Program-made: the position numbers and the translations under genes
Notes under the pieces: model-generated
Seen by the model: only the letters and a program-made list of their open reading frames with translations
Databases searched by the model: none
Told to the model about the DNA's origin: nothing
Shown here: positions 1 through 11,010 of the stretch, one piece after another
How the letters are laid out: each line of letters begins with the position of its first letter
How positions within the stretch are numbered: the first letter of the stretch is position 1
NCBI RefSeq assembly: GCF_031143425.1
Contig: NC_090439.1
Location: 640,647,465 to 640,711,464, forward strand
Length of the DNA stretch: 64,000 bases
DNA from: Pleurodeles waltl
Taxonomy: Eukaryota > Chordata > Amphibia > Caudata > Salamandridae
Direction of reading: 5' to 3'

Positions 1-2
1 CT

Positions 3-101
3 GTTCGGGTGGATCTTCTGTCACAGCAACAGGGGACGGTTCTCCACCCGAACCTGTACAATCTCCGCCTTCATGCATTGAGATTGAGCAGCAACAGTTG
101 A
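3..101 (+). pseudogene. DIRS element RT-RNase H ORF, C-terminal tail (partial)
   Basis: The third forward frame is open from the window edge to a TGA at 99-101. It reads VDLLSQQQGTVLHPNL then LRLHALRLSSNS, which matches the usual end of the reverse transcriptase-RNase H polyprotein of vertebrate DIRS elements. It overlaps the start of the tyrosine-recombinase frame below, the normal DIRS arrangement of overlapping ORFs. Only the last ~32 codons are inside the window, so no catalytic residues can be judged. The call rests on the motif and on the recombinase directly downstream. Confidence 0.6.
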
Positions 102-1112
102 CAACTTTTGATCTTCCACCTGAAGTCTGCGAAGTTATCTTGCCAGCTAGGCATCCCTCCACCAAAACTGTATATGCCTGTTGTTGGCATAAATTTGTGG
201 CATGGTGTACCATCAAATCTGTAGATCCCCTCTCTGCTCCACTGTCTGAGGTTCTTTTGTTCATTCTTTCTTTGGCCCAGCATGTCTCTGCTTTGGGCAC
301 CCTAAAAGGGTATTTATCTGCCATTTCGGCCTTTCTTAGGCTACCTGTTCAGCCCTCACTCTTTAAATCTCCTATTGTAAATAGATTCCTTAAGGATCTC
401 ACCCATTTATTTCCTCTCACTCCATTTATCCTGCTTCAGTGGGACCTCAATGTTGTCCTTACTTATTTAATGTGTACTCCCTTTGAGCCGATGCACAATT
501 GCCCTTTACGGCTCATCACTTTCAAGACTGCCTTTCTTGTTGCCATCACTTCTGCTCACAGAGTGAGTGAGCTTCAAGCTCTTTCTTCCAAGCCTCCATT
601 CTTGTCTGTGCACCCTGACAAAGTGGTTTTGTGCATTAAGGCTTTGTTCCTTCTCAAGGGTGTTAGGCCTTTTCATGGAGGCCAGTCCATCACCTTGCCT
701 ACTTTTTACACACCCCTACATCCTTCCCATGAGGAGAGACTCCACTGTCTGGACCCAAAAAGAGCGTTGGCGTTCTATCTTAATCGTCTAAAGATTTCCT
801 GGTGGACGATCAACTCTTTGTCGGGTATGTGGGTGTAAAGAAAGGGAAGGCGATGCAAAAATGTACCATCTCTTGTTGGGTACTTCTTTACTTTACAAGA
901 TGTGCTACGCTTTGGCCAAGAAGCTACTCCCTGAGGGCTTGTACGCTCATTCCACCGGAGCAACTGCTGCTTCCACTGCGTTAGCACGCAGAGTTCCTGT
1001 CCTGGATATCTGCCAGGCAGCTACATGGGCATCCCTGCACACGTTTGCTAAACATTACTGCCTGGACAGTCAGATCCGCCGGGACGGCTACTTTTGTCGT
1101 TTGGTCCTGTAG
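98..1112 (+). pseudogene. DIRS-type tyrosine recombinase, frameshifted and catalytically altered
   Basis: This is the integrase-equivalent of DIRS retrotransposons; it would join circular cDNA to the genome by tyrosine-recombinase chemistry. The N-terminal SAM-like core domain runs from LPARHPSTKTVYA to about residue 120. The first catalytic Arg lies in SAHRVSELQAL (about 560-590). The frame opening at 98 ends at 838. The homologous sequence continues in a second frame around 800-860 (MDDQLFVGYVGVKKGKA) and in a third from about 876 to 1112. Two frameshifts therefore break it. The C-terminal box reads AHSTGATAASTALARR, then WASLHTFAKHY, so the catalytic HxxR is HxxG here, while the later His and Tyr are kept. 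The frame has no ATG at 98 and is open from the window edge. Family assignment is firm; this copy cannot be functional. Confidence 0.85.
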
Positions 1113-1173
1113 GACTTTTTAATATGATCTTGGTTTGCAGCCCACCTCCGAGGATGGCATTGCTTGGGTATCT

Positions 1174-1594
1174 ATTCTAAGGTAAGGAATCTGCAACTAG
1201 AAGTCTCTATCAGATGTACAAGTTACTTACCTTTGGTAACAAAATATCTGGTAGCGACATCTTCTAGTTGCAGATTCCTTACTGACCCACCCAGCCTCCC
1301 CACTTGAGATTTCTAGGGAGAGGGATTCCCCCTTCAGGTCCTAGCTCTGGCGCACCAACTTCAGTGTTCTTAGTGGCTCTGCGCTTTGGCGTGGAAAGTC
1401 GTTAAAAGAAACTGACCTCACTGCACTGAGGCAATGTCTATGTACTAATCCCGATGTCATCACTGTGACTACGATGCCGACACCACCGGCGGAGTCAACC
1501 GATGCCACCTCCCGACGCGCAAGGGTATAGCTTGAGGAAAAAATCTCTGGATCCTGTCTGAGACCTTGGGAAAAATTCTAAGGTACGGAATCTG
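1174..1594 (+). repeat. DIRS 3' terminal region: long inverted repeat and repeated end motif
   Basis: Positions 1183-1203 and 1261-1281 are perfect 21-bp inverted copies separated by 57 nt, and the spacer itself continues the pairing imperfectly. A 20-base motif beginning ATTCTAAGGTA occurs at 1174-1193 and again, with one difference in its core, at 1575-1594. DIRS elements end in inverted terminal repeats plus an internal complementary region rather than LTRs, and the position just 3' of the recombinase fits that. The exact element end, probably near 1600, is inferred. Confidence 0.6.
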
Positions 1595-2169
1595 TTAACT
1601 GCCAGACCTCTCACGATACCAAACTCATACAGTTTGTCAAAGAGGTTCTGGAGGCTTCTTTGTGTCTTCAAGAATAAGAATATTATTTAAAAAGCTACAG
1701 GGTCCACCCGTAGACCACAGTGGATTAATATAGACTAATGGCCTCTTTACGAGTTTGGTGTTCCCAACCCAAGACTTCCAAACTCGTGGGGATGACTTCA
1801 CTGCCATGGCGGTGGCATCCCCCCCACCCGATTACAATGTTTCCGCCGGTCTGACTGGTGGAAACATTCAATAGATCGTTCTCACTGGGCAGGTCGGCGG
1901 GAACAGTGCTACCAGATAACACTCAGCTCCGTTAAGGGAGCCGAGTGCTATCTCGTAGCACAGAGGGTGCCAACCAGCACCCTTGAATTGTGCACTGTCT
2001 GCAAAGCAGACTGTGTGCATTCCATTGGCGCTGGGTAGGGGGGCACCTGCACTGCCCATGCCCATGGCAGGAGAAGTGCAGGCCCCCTCCTGTTGTCCCC
2101 TGCATTTGTTCTCCGCCAGCCTTTTCATAGTGGGGAAACCACCATGTAAAGGCTGGTGGAGAACAAGGT

Positions 2170-2240
2170 CAATCAATCAATCAATAAATTTTTTTTTATA
2201 GAGCGCGCTACTCACCCGTGAGGGTCTCAAGGCGCTGGGG
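2170..2240 (-). other. LINE 3' tail: microsatellite plus terminal hairpin
   Basis: The last ~70 bases of the LINE hold AATC repeats, a T/A tract and a stem-loop. AGCGC (2202-2206) pairs with GGCGCT (2231-2236) and CTCAC (2211-2215) pairs with GTGAG (2218-2222). L2-type LINEs and their SINE partners carry such 3' hairpins as the presumed RT recognition site. A closely similar tail occurs at 38495-38570. Confidence 0.55.
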
Positions 2241-2257
2241 GGATCAAAAAAGGAGGG

Positions 2258-5037
2258 TCACTGTTCGAACAGCCATGTCTTGAGGCTCTTTCTGAAGAGC
2301 AGGAGGTCTTCGGTTTTGCCCAGGTTGGTGGGAAGGGAGTTCCAGGTTTTGGGGGCGAGGTAGGAGAAGGACCTGTCTCCTGTGGTGGTGCGTTGGATGC
2401 GGGGGAATGTGGCTAGGGCGAGGTCGGCTGATCGGAGGTTGCGTGTGGGAGTGTGGAAGTTCACTCTTTCATTGAGGTAGGTTGGGCCGGTGTTGTGGAG
2501 AGATTTGTGAGCGTGGATGAGGATCTTGAATGTGATTCTCTTGTCTATCAGGAGCCAGTGAAGGGATTTGAGGTGTGGTGAGATATGTTCGTGGTGGGGG
2601 AGGCCAAGAACGAAGCGTGCGGCTGTGTTCTGGATTCTCTGGAGTTTGCGTTTGAGTTTGAGTGTGGTGCCGGCGTAGAGGGCGTTACCGTAGTCTAGTC
2701 TGCTGCTGATGAGTGCATGGGTGGCTGTCTTTCTGGTCTCTGGGGGAATCCATTTCGGAGTGTGTGGAAGCAGGAGGAGGTTAGGGCATTGATTTGCTGT
2801 GTCATGGAGAGGGAGGGGTCTAGGATGATGCTGAGGTTGCGTGCGTGGTTTGCGGGAGTGGGTGCGGGGCCTAGGGCGGTGGGCCACCAGGAGTCGTCCC
2901 ATGTGGTTTTGTTGGGGCCGAAGATGATGATCTCGGTTTTGTTGGAGTTAAGCTTGAGGTGGTTAGTAGTCATCCAGTTGGCGGTGTCGAGGAGAGCAGT
3001 GTGTAGGTTGGTTTTGGCGGTGGTGGGGTGGTGGGGTTGCGGATGAGGGAGATGATGATTTGGGTGTCATCTGCGTAGGAGAGGATAGTGATTCCGTGTG
3101 CTCGGAGGATGTTGGCTAGGGTGATCATGTAGATGTTGAAGAGTGTGGGGCTGAGGGAGGATCCTTGGGGGACCCCGCAGACGATCTTGGAAGTGGTGGA
3201 GTGGAAAGGTGGGCGGCGGACTCTCTGGGTCCGGTCGGTGAGGAAGGAGGTGAGCCTGTCTAAGGCTTTGTGGCGAATTCCTATGTTGTGGAGGCGTGTG
3301 CGGAGTGTGTGGTGGCAGACGGTGTCAAAGGCTGCGGAGAGGTCTAGGAGGATGAGTGCGACGTTCTCGCCTATGTCGACTTTGGTCCTGATGTCGTCAG
3401 TGCATGCGATGAGGGCGGTTTCCATGCTGTGGTTCTTGCGGAACCCGGATTGTGAGGGGTCAAGAGTGTTGTTTGCTTCGAGGAAGTGGGATAGGCGGGC
3501 GTTGACTAGTTTCTCGGCAACCTTGGCGGGGAAAGGGAGGAGGGAGATGGGGCGATAGTTGGAGACGATCTCCGGGTCAGCTTTGTTTTTTTTTAGGAGA
3601 GCGGTGTTTTCTGCGTCCTTCCAGGGGTCTGGGTAGGTGGCGGAGTCGAAAGAGGAATTGATTATGTCCCGGAGTATGGGGGCGATGGTTGGGCTGGCTT
3701 TGTTGTATATGCGAGGTGGACAGGGGCCGGAGGGGGATCCGGAGTGCATGGAGTTCATGGTTTTTTCGGTTTCTTCGTGTGTGGTGGGGGCCCAGGTGGT
3801 GAGTGTGGTGGGGGGTCATGAGTGGGGTTTGGGTTGGGTGAGTGAGGGGTGTGTGCGGTGGGTGTGTGTGGTATGAAGCTGTTGTGGATGTTCAGGATTT
3901 TGTGGTGGAAGTGGTTGGAGAGGGCGTCACATAGGGGCTGTGTGTGTGAGGGGTCTATGTTGCTGGCTTTGGGTTTGGCAAGTTCGTTAATGATGGTGAA
4001 GAGTTCTTTGCTGTTTTGAGAGTTGTTGTCAAGGCGTGTCTTGTAGTGATCTCTTTTGGCGGTGCTCATGAGTTGGTGATGGGTGCAAATGGTGGTTTTG
4101 AGGGTGGAGAAGTTGGTTGTGGAGGGTTCTAGTCACCATATTTTCTCCGCTTGGCGGCATTTGCGCTTTGAGTCTTGGAGTTCGGGGTGAACCATGGGGC
4201 ATTCTTGATGTTGCGGGTGGCAATGTATTTTCTGAGGGCGGCTAGTGTGTCTGCGCAAGTGGTGATCCATTTGGAGAGGTTGTGTGCTCCTGTGTTGGGG
4301 TCGTTGGCGTGGTTCGGGGGGTTGTGAGCCAGTTGGGAGTTTAGTCGTTCTATGGGGATCTTGTCCCACATGCGGTAGGGTGTGGTGTGTTGATGGTGGT
4401 GTGTGGGGGGTTTGGTGAAGGAGAAGTGGACGCAGTGGTGGTCACTCCAGAGGAGTTTGGTGGTGTGGGTGTAGTCTATGTGTTGGCTTGATGTGAAAAT
4501 TGCATCGAGCGAGTGTCCTGCTGAGTGGTTGGGTGCGGTGACCAGTTGTTTGAGTCCGAGGTTGGTGAGGTTGTCTATGAGGGAGGTAGAGTTGTGGTCT
4601 TGTAGGCTTTCCAAGTGAAAGTTGAAATCACCGAGGAGGATGTAGTCTGTGGAGGTTAGGGCGTGCGAGCTGATGGTGTTGGCGATGGTGTCGCAGAAGG
4701 CGGGGCGTGGTCCTGGTGGTCTGTAGATTAAAGTACCTCTGAGGGTGGAGTTGTTGTTAATGTGGAACAGGAAGTGCATGTGTTCTGTGTTGTTGATAGT
4801 GTCTTGGGAGCTGGTGGTGACTTTGATGGTGTCCCTGTGTAGGATAACGATGCCACCCCCTGGCCTGTTGGGGTGGTCTTTGCATTCGAGTTTGTATCCC
4901 TTGGGGGTGGCGATGGCTATGTCTGGTTTGGAGGAGGGGTTGGTCCAGGTTTCCGTGAGGAAGGCGATGTCAGGTGAGTGAGATGTGATGAGCAGGCAGT
5001 TGAGGTGGTTGTGGTGGGCGGTATTGGTGTGGTGCAT
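2258..5037 (-). pseudogene. L2-like LINE ORF2: AP endonuclease + reverse transcriptase, frameshifted
   Basis: The polyprotein nicks target DNA and reverse-transcribes its own RNA at the nick. The N-terminal APE-type endonuclease (5037-4129) shows SPDIAFLTETW, RPGGGIVILHRD, DYILLGDFNFH, HSLDAIFTS and WSDHHCVHFSF, that is, the conserved Glu, the GDFN box and the SDH box. The reverse transcriptase follows: NYRPISLLPF, a FRKNHSMETAL segment, LLDLSAAFDTV, CGVPQGSSLSPTLFNIYM and the catalytic ILSYADDTQII near 3060. The C-terminal domain ends in FRKSLKTWLFEQ (2258). The frame changes near 2900-2970, 3580-3760 and 4030-4220, so at least three indels break it although the key motifs survive. L2 is preferred over CR1 because of the C-terminal block and the tail type. 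Confidence 0.85.
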
Positions 5038-5488
5038 GAGGGTGTTGTTGCGGGGTGTGTTATGGTTGTGGGCTGGTGTGCGTCGGGATTGGTTGGTGGG
5101 GGCAGAGCAGGTGAGTATTGCGTTGGGGGTGTTGTGTTTGTTGAAAGGGGGGTTGCCATGGTTGGTGTGTGGGTGAGGGGTGTGGAGCAGGAGAAATAAC
5201 AGGTGTGGCAGGTGTGGCAGGTGAAGGGGCAGTGAGTGTGTGTGGGGCTGGATGGAAGGTTGTAATCAGACAGGGGGCGCTGAGCTCAGCACCACCCTGG
5301 CTGACTACAACCAAGACCACCGTCAGCCGTTGGGAACAAAGTTCTCGGTGGTGACGGTGGTCTACTTGTGGGTCAGCCTGCCAGGGTCATAATTGGGCAG
5401 TCAGACCGCCTGGAGTGCGGCGGTCTGATCGTCAAAATGAGTGTGGCAGTCCTCGAACCGCCACACTTGTAATGAGGTAATGAGGCCC

Positions 5489-5700
5489 TAAGAGAGATTG
5501 TCTAAAAACATCAGGATTTATATTTTGCAAGCACCTAGAAGTTGAGTAGCATTGCAGCTGGTGCTTACAAAATGCACCACCTGAGTGATGTACAGGGAGA
5601 AGAGCAGTGGGACAAGTGAAAAACCCTGGCACACTCCTTTATTGACCTCCAATGGTCTTGTGTTTTCTCCTGATGGGCCCCAACACGCTGTGGATACCTA
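5489..5700 (-). pseudogene. Ancient L2/CR1 reverse-transcriptase relic
   Basis: On the minus strand, 5640 down to 5565 reads GVCQGFSLVPLLFSLYIT, a decayed form of the RT block GVPQGSxLxPLLFxLYI that precedes the YADD box. The frame stops at about 5510. Nothing else of the LINE is recognisable on either side. It is clearly older than the LINE at 2170-5255. Confidence 0.5.
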
Positions 5701-8700
5701 AATAAATTATTACCTAGATCATCTTGGCAGGAGCCTACAGAGAGAGAACAACTATATTACAGGCTTAAAAAGAGAGTAAACTGTTCATTAAAAACTAACA
5801 AAAATGTGACTCAGTAGAGGACAAGTTCACACCAGGCTTGGCTTATATAAGTTCAATCCTTTTACATTATGGGATCACACTGACTTCATTCTCCACGCAA
5901 TTATATTTAAGACTCAACAATAGATAGATTTGGTAGACTAAAGGTCTGGATCCTGGAGGAGATTTTTGGGATGAACAATTTCGTGCAAAACAATGCAAGG
6001 GAACAGGGAGATTAAAACCTAGACCCAATTCACAAAAAGTAGTACCCTTGTATTTAGTAGTAGTACTTCAACTAGTGGGTGCAGATTTACTGCTTTTTTT
6101 ATTTGACAATTATTGCCAGTAGCACCCTTTGAAAGCTGTGTCAATTTCAGGTATACTACTGGAAAAGGGTTTTGAGATATTCATACTTTATTTCCCCAAA
6201 GCAAATATGTACACACATAATATCTCATTGTGGAAATGCAGCCCACCATGCAATTACCCATTTATTCTTTATTTTCTTTTGTCCACAAGCACATTAATAT
6301 CCTTCCTGGAGAAACCCTTTCACCACACAAATTTTTGATGTTGTCTGCATCTCTTCCACTCTTGCAGGAGATTAACCTTAGTACTTTACTGGAGCAATTT
6401 ACAACCACATTTAGTGTGGAAATTGTTGGATTTGAGCTATTCAGTACCCACCAATTCACAAGGATGAGGGCATTCACAACTTAACAGTACAAAGAATACC
6501 TTAATCTTCTCACTCTCCATCCATTGCATGGGGTTAACTTCATAACTGTACATAGTTATGGTGCACAATTACAAGTATTAAATGAATTAGAACCTACCAT
6601 TTATCTGTTGTTAATACTGAAGTAAATGCAAGCAATTTCGAGCATAACACATTTATGGATGAACATGACACAGTAAATCACCCCCCCCCCCCGGGTCCAC
6701 ACATAGTATATTCTAAATGTATTAAATAAAATAAAATAATAAAGATAGGTGGAACCAAAACCAAGAAGTTGGCCAGTAGCAAGTATGCATCATAGCCTTA
6801 GATTAAAGGTCATTGTTAGAGGCTGTAAATGGCAATATACACTAGAAAAGGTGTGTTGAAAACAAACAAGTTAGTTGATAGAAGGCTTACTGTGACTAGA
6901 ATCTGTACCTGAGGTGGTAGGATATGAGATTTTGATTACTCCTGCTGGATAAATGACCTGATGAACAGCATTGCCTTAAAAAACCTGTTTTGAATGTTCA
7001 TGGATCACAGTTGGTACTGAGTGGATCACATGAAGATTTGCTGCTATCTCTTGACTATCTCTGTGATTCTTTTCAATTATCTTCTACATTCTGCAAAGGG
7101 ACTTGCCACACTAAAATGTTTTAGGGATTTTCCTTCTGGATTTTAATCTGAAGGTGGACCAGCTGCATGGAGCTTACCTTGTTACTAATTTGTCCTCTTG
7201 TGAAATAAAAAACATAAATGCCTTGATGAACCACAAGGTCCTGAGCTGCAACACAATGGTGGGGTGTTCAAAGGATGTCATTGTGGTTCTTAGCCCAAGA
7301 TGTAGTAGAGGAATTTCCTATGACCTCAGTTCCTGTTTGAATTATTTGCAAAAGAGAGATAATCACGAGAGGATGGTGCACCATAACAAGTATGTTCTGT
7401 GATTTTTCATAAAACTTCTTTGTTTATTGCCCTGTTTTTGTCCTTGAGGTTTGGCTTTCAGTATTGGGAACTTCTACTAGATTCTACTTTTTGATTTGTG
7501 CTTCACTCTTTTCTCCTCCTTAATGTTAGAAGGGATTTCGAATTTGTCTTCTTTTTCATTTGAGAGCTACAAGATTGCCAAGAAGAAAGTTTGTCTTTTG
7601 TGTTTAATCCACCAAATTAATAATTAGAAAAGGTGTTTGCCCCTGTAAATTCAGAACAAGATTGAGCCTATATCAGAAAACAGTAAAAAAATTATTTCAG
7701 GGATAAATACAAACTTACTTTGATCTCAATGAAATCTTTTGTCATTATTCAGCCACATGTATTTGTCCGAATATAAATAAAAACGAATAATATGAAGATG
7801 AGTATAACATACATTCAAAATAGCAAAGAGAAAATGTAGTCAGCATTAAATCATCACTCTATGTATTTTAAAAAAAACTGGAAACAAGGCAACAATTCTT
7901 GGGAGTCCATGTAGAAATCCTACATTAATAAAGATGCAGAGGTTGGGGACAGTGACCCTAGTAAGGTGTGGCAGGTTGTAGAGAGATGGTGATCAACTGC
8001 CCCAGATTAGAGAAGATTGATGTAGGATAGTCAGCAACTGCTTCATATCTGGTTTGCGGCTGATAGGTTTCTGCTTGAATATTTCCTGTAAGTGCTACAA
8101 CAGGACTTAACCCAAGGATGCAACATGGAGGTTTCTGCCTTTCTCCTAAACACAGATAGAATACAGAGACCTCCTGAGTGCTGAGCCTTTGCCCCACTGA
8201 CACAGGTTCTGCCGGAGATGTTGCTGAAAACCTAGGGAACTGAGGAGTAGGATGGACAGGCTTATGTAGATCATCATTAAATAGATAAGATAATAAAATG
8301 GAGGGAGATGAGGCCACAACAGCAGGAAAATTGAACTAGTTTCTACAACAGCAACATTACAGCTTTTGGTCTTAGGGTCTGTCTCAGGGTCATGGGTTCC
8401 TGCATTTGAGTGAAGTATTCAGATCACAAGTTTTCCCTGGAGTCCTTATCTGAAGAACAGTATAGCTTAATGTGTGAAACCTTCTAACTCCATATAAATG
8501 ACTTCTTCTATATAGGTGTAGGGTAGGACTGTGCACTAGTGTTCGGTAGGTCTTGCAATTATCATTCACATGAACCCTGAAATGGACCTAGAACCCATCA
8601 AAACTCCCCAAAAAGAAAGTGAATGTTTTGCCTAATGATTTGAAAATTCTAATTTCCCCTGATGCAAACAGAAACCGAAAGAAGACCTGAAAGAGCTGAA

Positions 8701-9740
8701 GCCTTTGTGCAGAGCTCTTTTGAACTTGGAATGAAAGCTGGAATTTTGTTTCCTAGCCACTTAAATATTTACCATCGCAAGCAGTACCTATTCTGGAGCT
8801 CAGATCGGGCACATCCATTCTTGCTTCATTGGTGGGGTGATAAAGGAGCTTCTAGTGCAGAAGTGTTGGTGGTGAGGGTATCTAGTTGCTGAATAATTTG
8901 CAGTTAGTGACTGAGGAGTTTCTGTCTCTGCTTTGGCTGGTGGTGGAGGTCCTACAATGAATTGAGCTAAACCACTGTATAAGTGTTTTTTATTTATAAT
9001 TCCATATTGTCTCAAGGTGGCTGGGGGTTGCTCTGCTGTGCATTGTTCCTAATCATAAAGTTCAAAAGCGTTTAATTTGTAATAAATACAATTTAAACTA
9101 ATTTTTAGTAGAAGAAAATTCTAGAGGCTTCACTGTGAACTAAAGTGAATTTCCTGCCTCATTACACTATACAGATTACGGATGTTTTAGATTTGAAACA
9201 GTCAAAGGATCAAATCATTCATTACATAGTAGAGGTTTCAAGGGTCTCTAACATGAAATAATGGCTGCAATTCTAAGATGCCCTGGCAAAGCCAGTACAT
9301 ATTAGTTTAATTTGCTAATGCATGCAAGCACACCACTAGCACATTAAAGTCAGGTAAATGCAAGAAACAAGTCAGTCTGTTTTGAAGACTTCCAAGCTCT
9401 TATTACATTCCTCTTTTTTATGTCTGTGTGAAATGAAGATTTTATTGCAAAGGAGCCTTCATTATAGTCCATCTTCCATGTCTATGAATGAAACAAAAGT
9501 CTATAAGGAAAGAGACATTTTCACTCGACCTTCCTTGCACATAGAAACAAAAACAGGACTTTAATTAAAACAAGGGAGCCTTGGAAGCTGGCTTTCATTT
9601 CTATAAAAAATGAAGATGGTGTGGCAAGAAAGCCGTCACCGTGGCTGGCCATGCAGTTGTTTCTATGACACAGAAAAGAGGAAAAGAATAAAGCTAACAT
9701 GCCATCCACTTAAAAAAAAATCCTCTACAAGCTTCAGTGA
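5701..9740. other. No gene recognised; AT-rich, mostly unique-looking DNA
   Basis: I see no supported coding region, RNA gene or classified repeat here. A run of 13 C lies at about 6679-6691. The longest open frames (82 codons plus at 7154, 119 codons minus at 8317-7958) have no recognisable domain and no coding-like composition. Poly-A/T tracts at 9568 and 9710 look like remnants of retroposed tails, but no body could be identified. Confidence 0.5.
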
Positions 9741-9744
9741 AACA

Positions 9745-10025
9745 CTGGATTAAAGGAGTGAGGACAGGAGGAAGCAACACTAGGGAGTGGTGGGGGTAAG
9801 AATGAGTAGTGACTTCCAGAGTAAAGAGGAAGAGGTGGAAGGAGCAAGAAGAAAAAGGGGTCTACAGGAGGATTGAGGAACTGGCACAGTGTAAATAGAG
9901 AGAGGTGGTAGGAGGTAGGGAAAGGTGGAATAATGAGGAGCTTACAGTAAAATAGGGAGTTGTGGGGGACAGCAACAAAGAGTAAGCACACCAGAGGAAA
10001 GTGGAAGGAGTGAGAACATGCAATG
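9745..10025. other. Purine-rich tract (G/A on plus strand)
   Basis: About 280 bases are strongly G+A biased on the plus strand, with recurring GAGGAAGAGGTGGAAGGAG-like words and few pyrimidine runs. It looks like a degenerate minisatellite or polypurine tract. The minus-strand frame through it (Pro/Ser/Leu-rich) is a composition artefact. Confidence 0.5.
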
Positions 10026-10539
10026 AAGAGCTGACAAGAGGTCAGTCAGTCAGTTCTGCCATATCCTTCCTGCTTTGTAATGCAAGTATCCCATTATAGA
10101 CTGAATGATACACCTATTAGCCAATGGGATCAAGTGAGATAGAGATATTTCTCTGTGCAGAGCCAACATATGATTACCAAAGTCACCAGCCAATGACTAC
10201 AAGAGGTTGGTCAAAAGATTAAATGGTCTTTGAAGGGAGTGGACACAGAGCCCACTGTTGTCTGTATCATAAGTACTAGGTCTGGTTGAGAGCTCTGCTG
10301 TTAAACCTATGTGAAGGGCAACTATATATACTGTAGTTGACAGAAAATTTATGAAAATTAAGAGCCTTCTGACAAAGAAGAAATCATAAAACACCTGTTC
10401 TGCCCCATAATGATATTTGGTGCAACATTCTGAGTGCATTACAGTCACGCAAAGATATAAGCAGAGCACAGAGACAATCACAGTAACCTTGCTCAAGAGA
10501 TTGCCTGAATTATAGATTTTTCAAGAGTTCAGAAAGCAC

Positions 10540-11010
10540 TAGGATAATCTTTCTGATGATCTGCATTAGAAAGAATGTTTGTCAATATGGGTAGTGAAAG
10601 ATAGTTGATTGTCAAAGATAATGGTTAAATTTCAAGCAGAAGTGAAGGGAGAGAATCCAAGATCCCAGGCCACTAGAAAGTGCGCAAGATGTATAAGTTA
10701 AGAAAAACAATAATATCCATTTTTTTTTTATTAAGGGGGAAGTGAATTATAATCCATCTATACATCTGTGCACACATGCACACTTTAATTGGAACCGTAG
10801 TTAAAAAAAAAGGTTGTTGTCTGGCTGTAGAATAATTTGTGTGTCATCTGCATAGGCATAAAAAGCAGACTGAAAAAGTGAATAAGAGCTACAAGACAGG
10901 AGACATAAATATTTAACCAAAAAGGACTCAAAGCAGAACCCGAAGTACACCATGGCATCTATTCTTAACTAAAGAGTGGAAGGGGACCAGAGTGACACCT
11001 TGGGAATAAT
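10540..11010 (-). pseudogene. Ancient L2-like reverse-transcriptase relic
   Basis: On the minus strand, 10865 down to 10828 reads YAYADDTQIILQPDN, the catalytic box of a LINE reverse transcriptase. The segment at 10590-10680 parallels the post-YADD connection region of the LINE at 2170-5255 (a tract of the type CAAAGATAATGGTTAAATTTC in the plus direction). There is no open frame across it and it has many indels, so it is old. Confidence 0.5.

Larger units (their letters stand above)
2170..5255 (-). mobile_element. L2-like (CR1 superfamily) LINE, nearly complete
   Basis: A minus-strand non-LTR retrotransposon of about 3.1 kb inserted into the element at 1739-5488. AAGGT flanks both ends (2165-2169 and 5256-5260) as a likely target duplication. 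The 3' end, at the left on the plus strand, finishes in a (GATT)-type microsatellite at 2170-2185, typical of L2/CR1 tails, next to a hairpin. The 5' end lies about 220 bp upstream of the endonuclease frame. Sequence 5038-5255 is Pro/Thr-rich in several frames and gives no convincing ORF1. Confidence 0.85.
1739..5488. mobile_element. Non-autonomous Harbinger-type element, split by a LINE
   Basis: The left end reads (T)GGCCTCTTTACGAG and the right end, in reverse complement, GGGCCTCATTA. Both are flanked by TAA (1736-1738 and 5489-5491), the TWA target duplication of PIF/Harbinger elements. The internal sequence from 1739 to about 2169 (several GGCGGT-type short palindromes) resumes at about 5256 (GTAATCAGACAGGGGG) after the LINE. 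Without the LINE the element is about 0.66 kb and has no coding capacity. The right tip carries a small tandem duplication of TAATGAGG. It shares end sequence with the two large Harbinger copies in this window, so it could be mobilised by them (inference). Confidence 0.7.

Noticed and set aside
3133..3558. 141-codon plus-strand frame
   Set aside because: Antisense of the LINE reverse transcriptase on the minus strand.
7958..8317. 119-codon minus-strand open frame
   Set aside because: No domain, no homologue recognised, ordinary composition and no splice or promoter context; likely chance.
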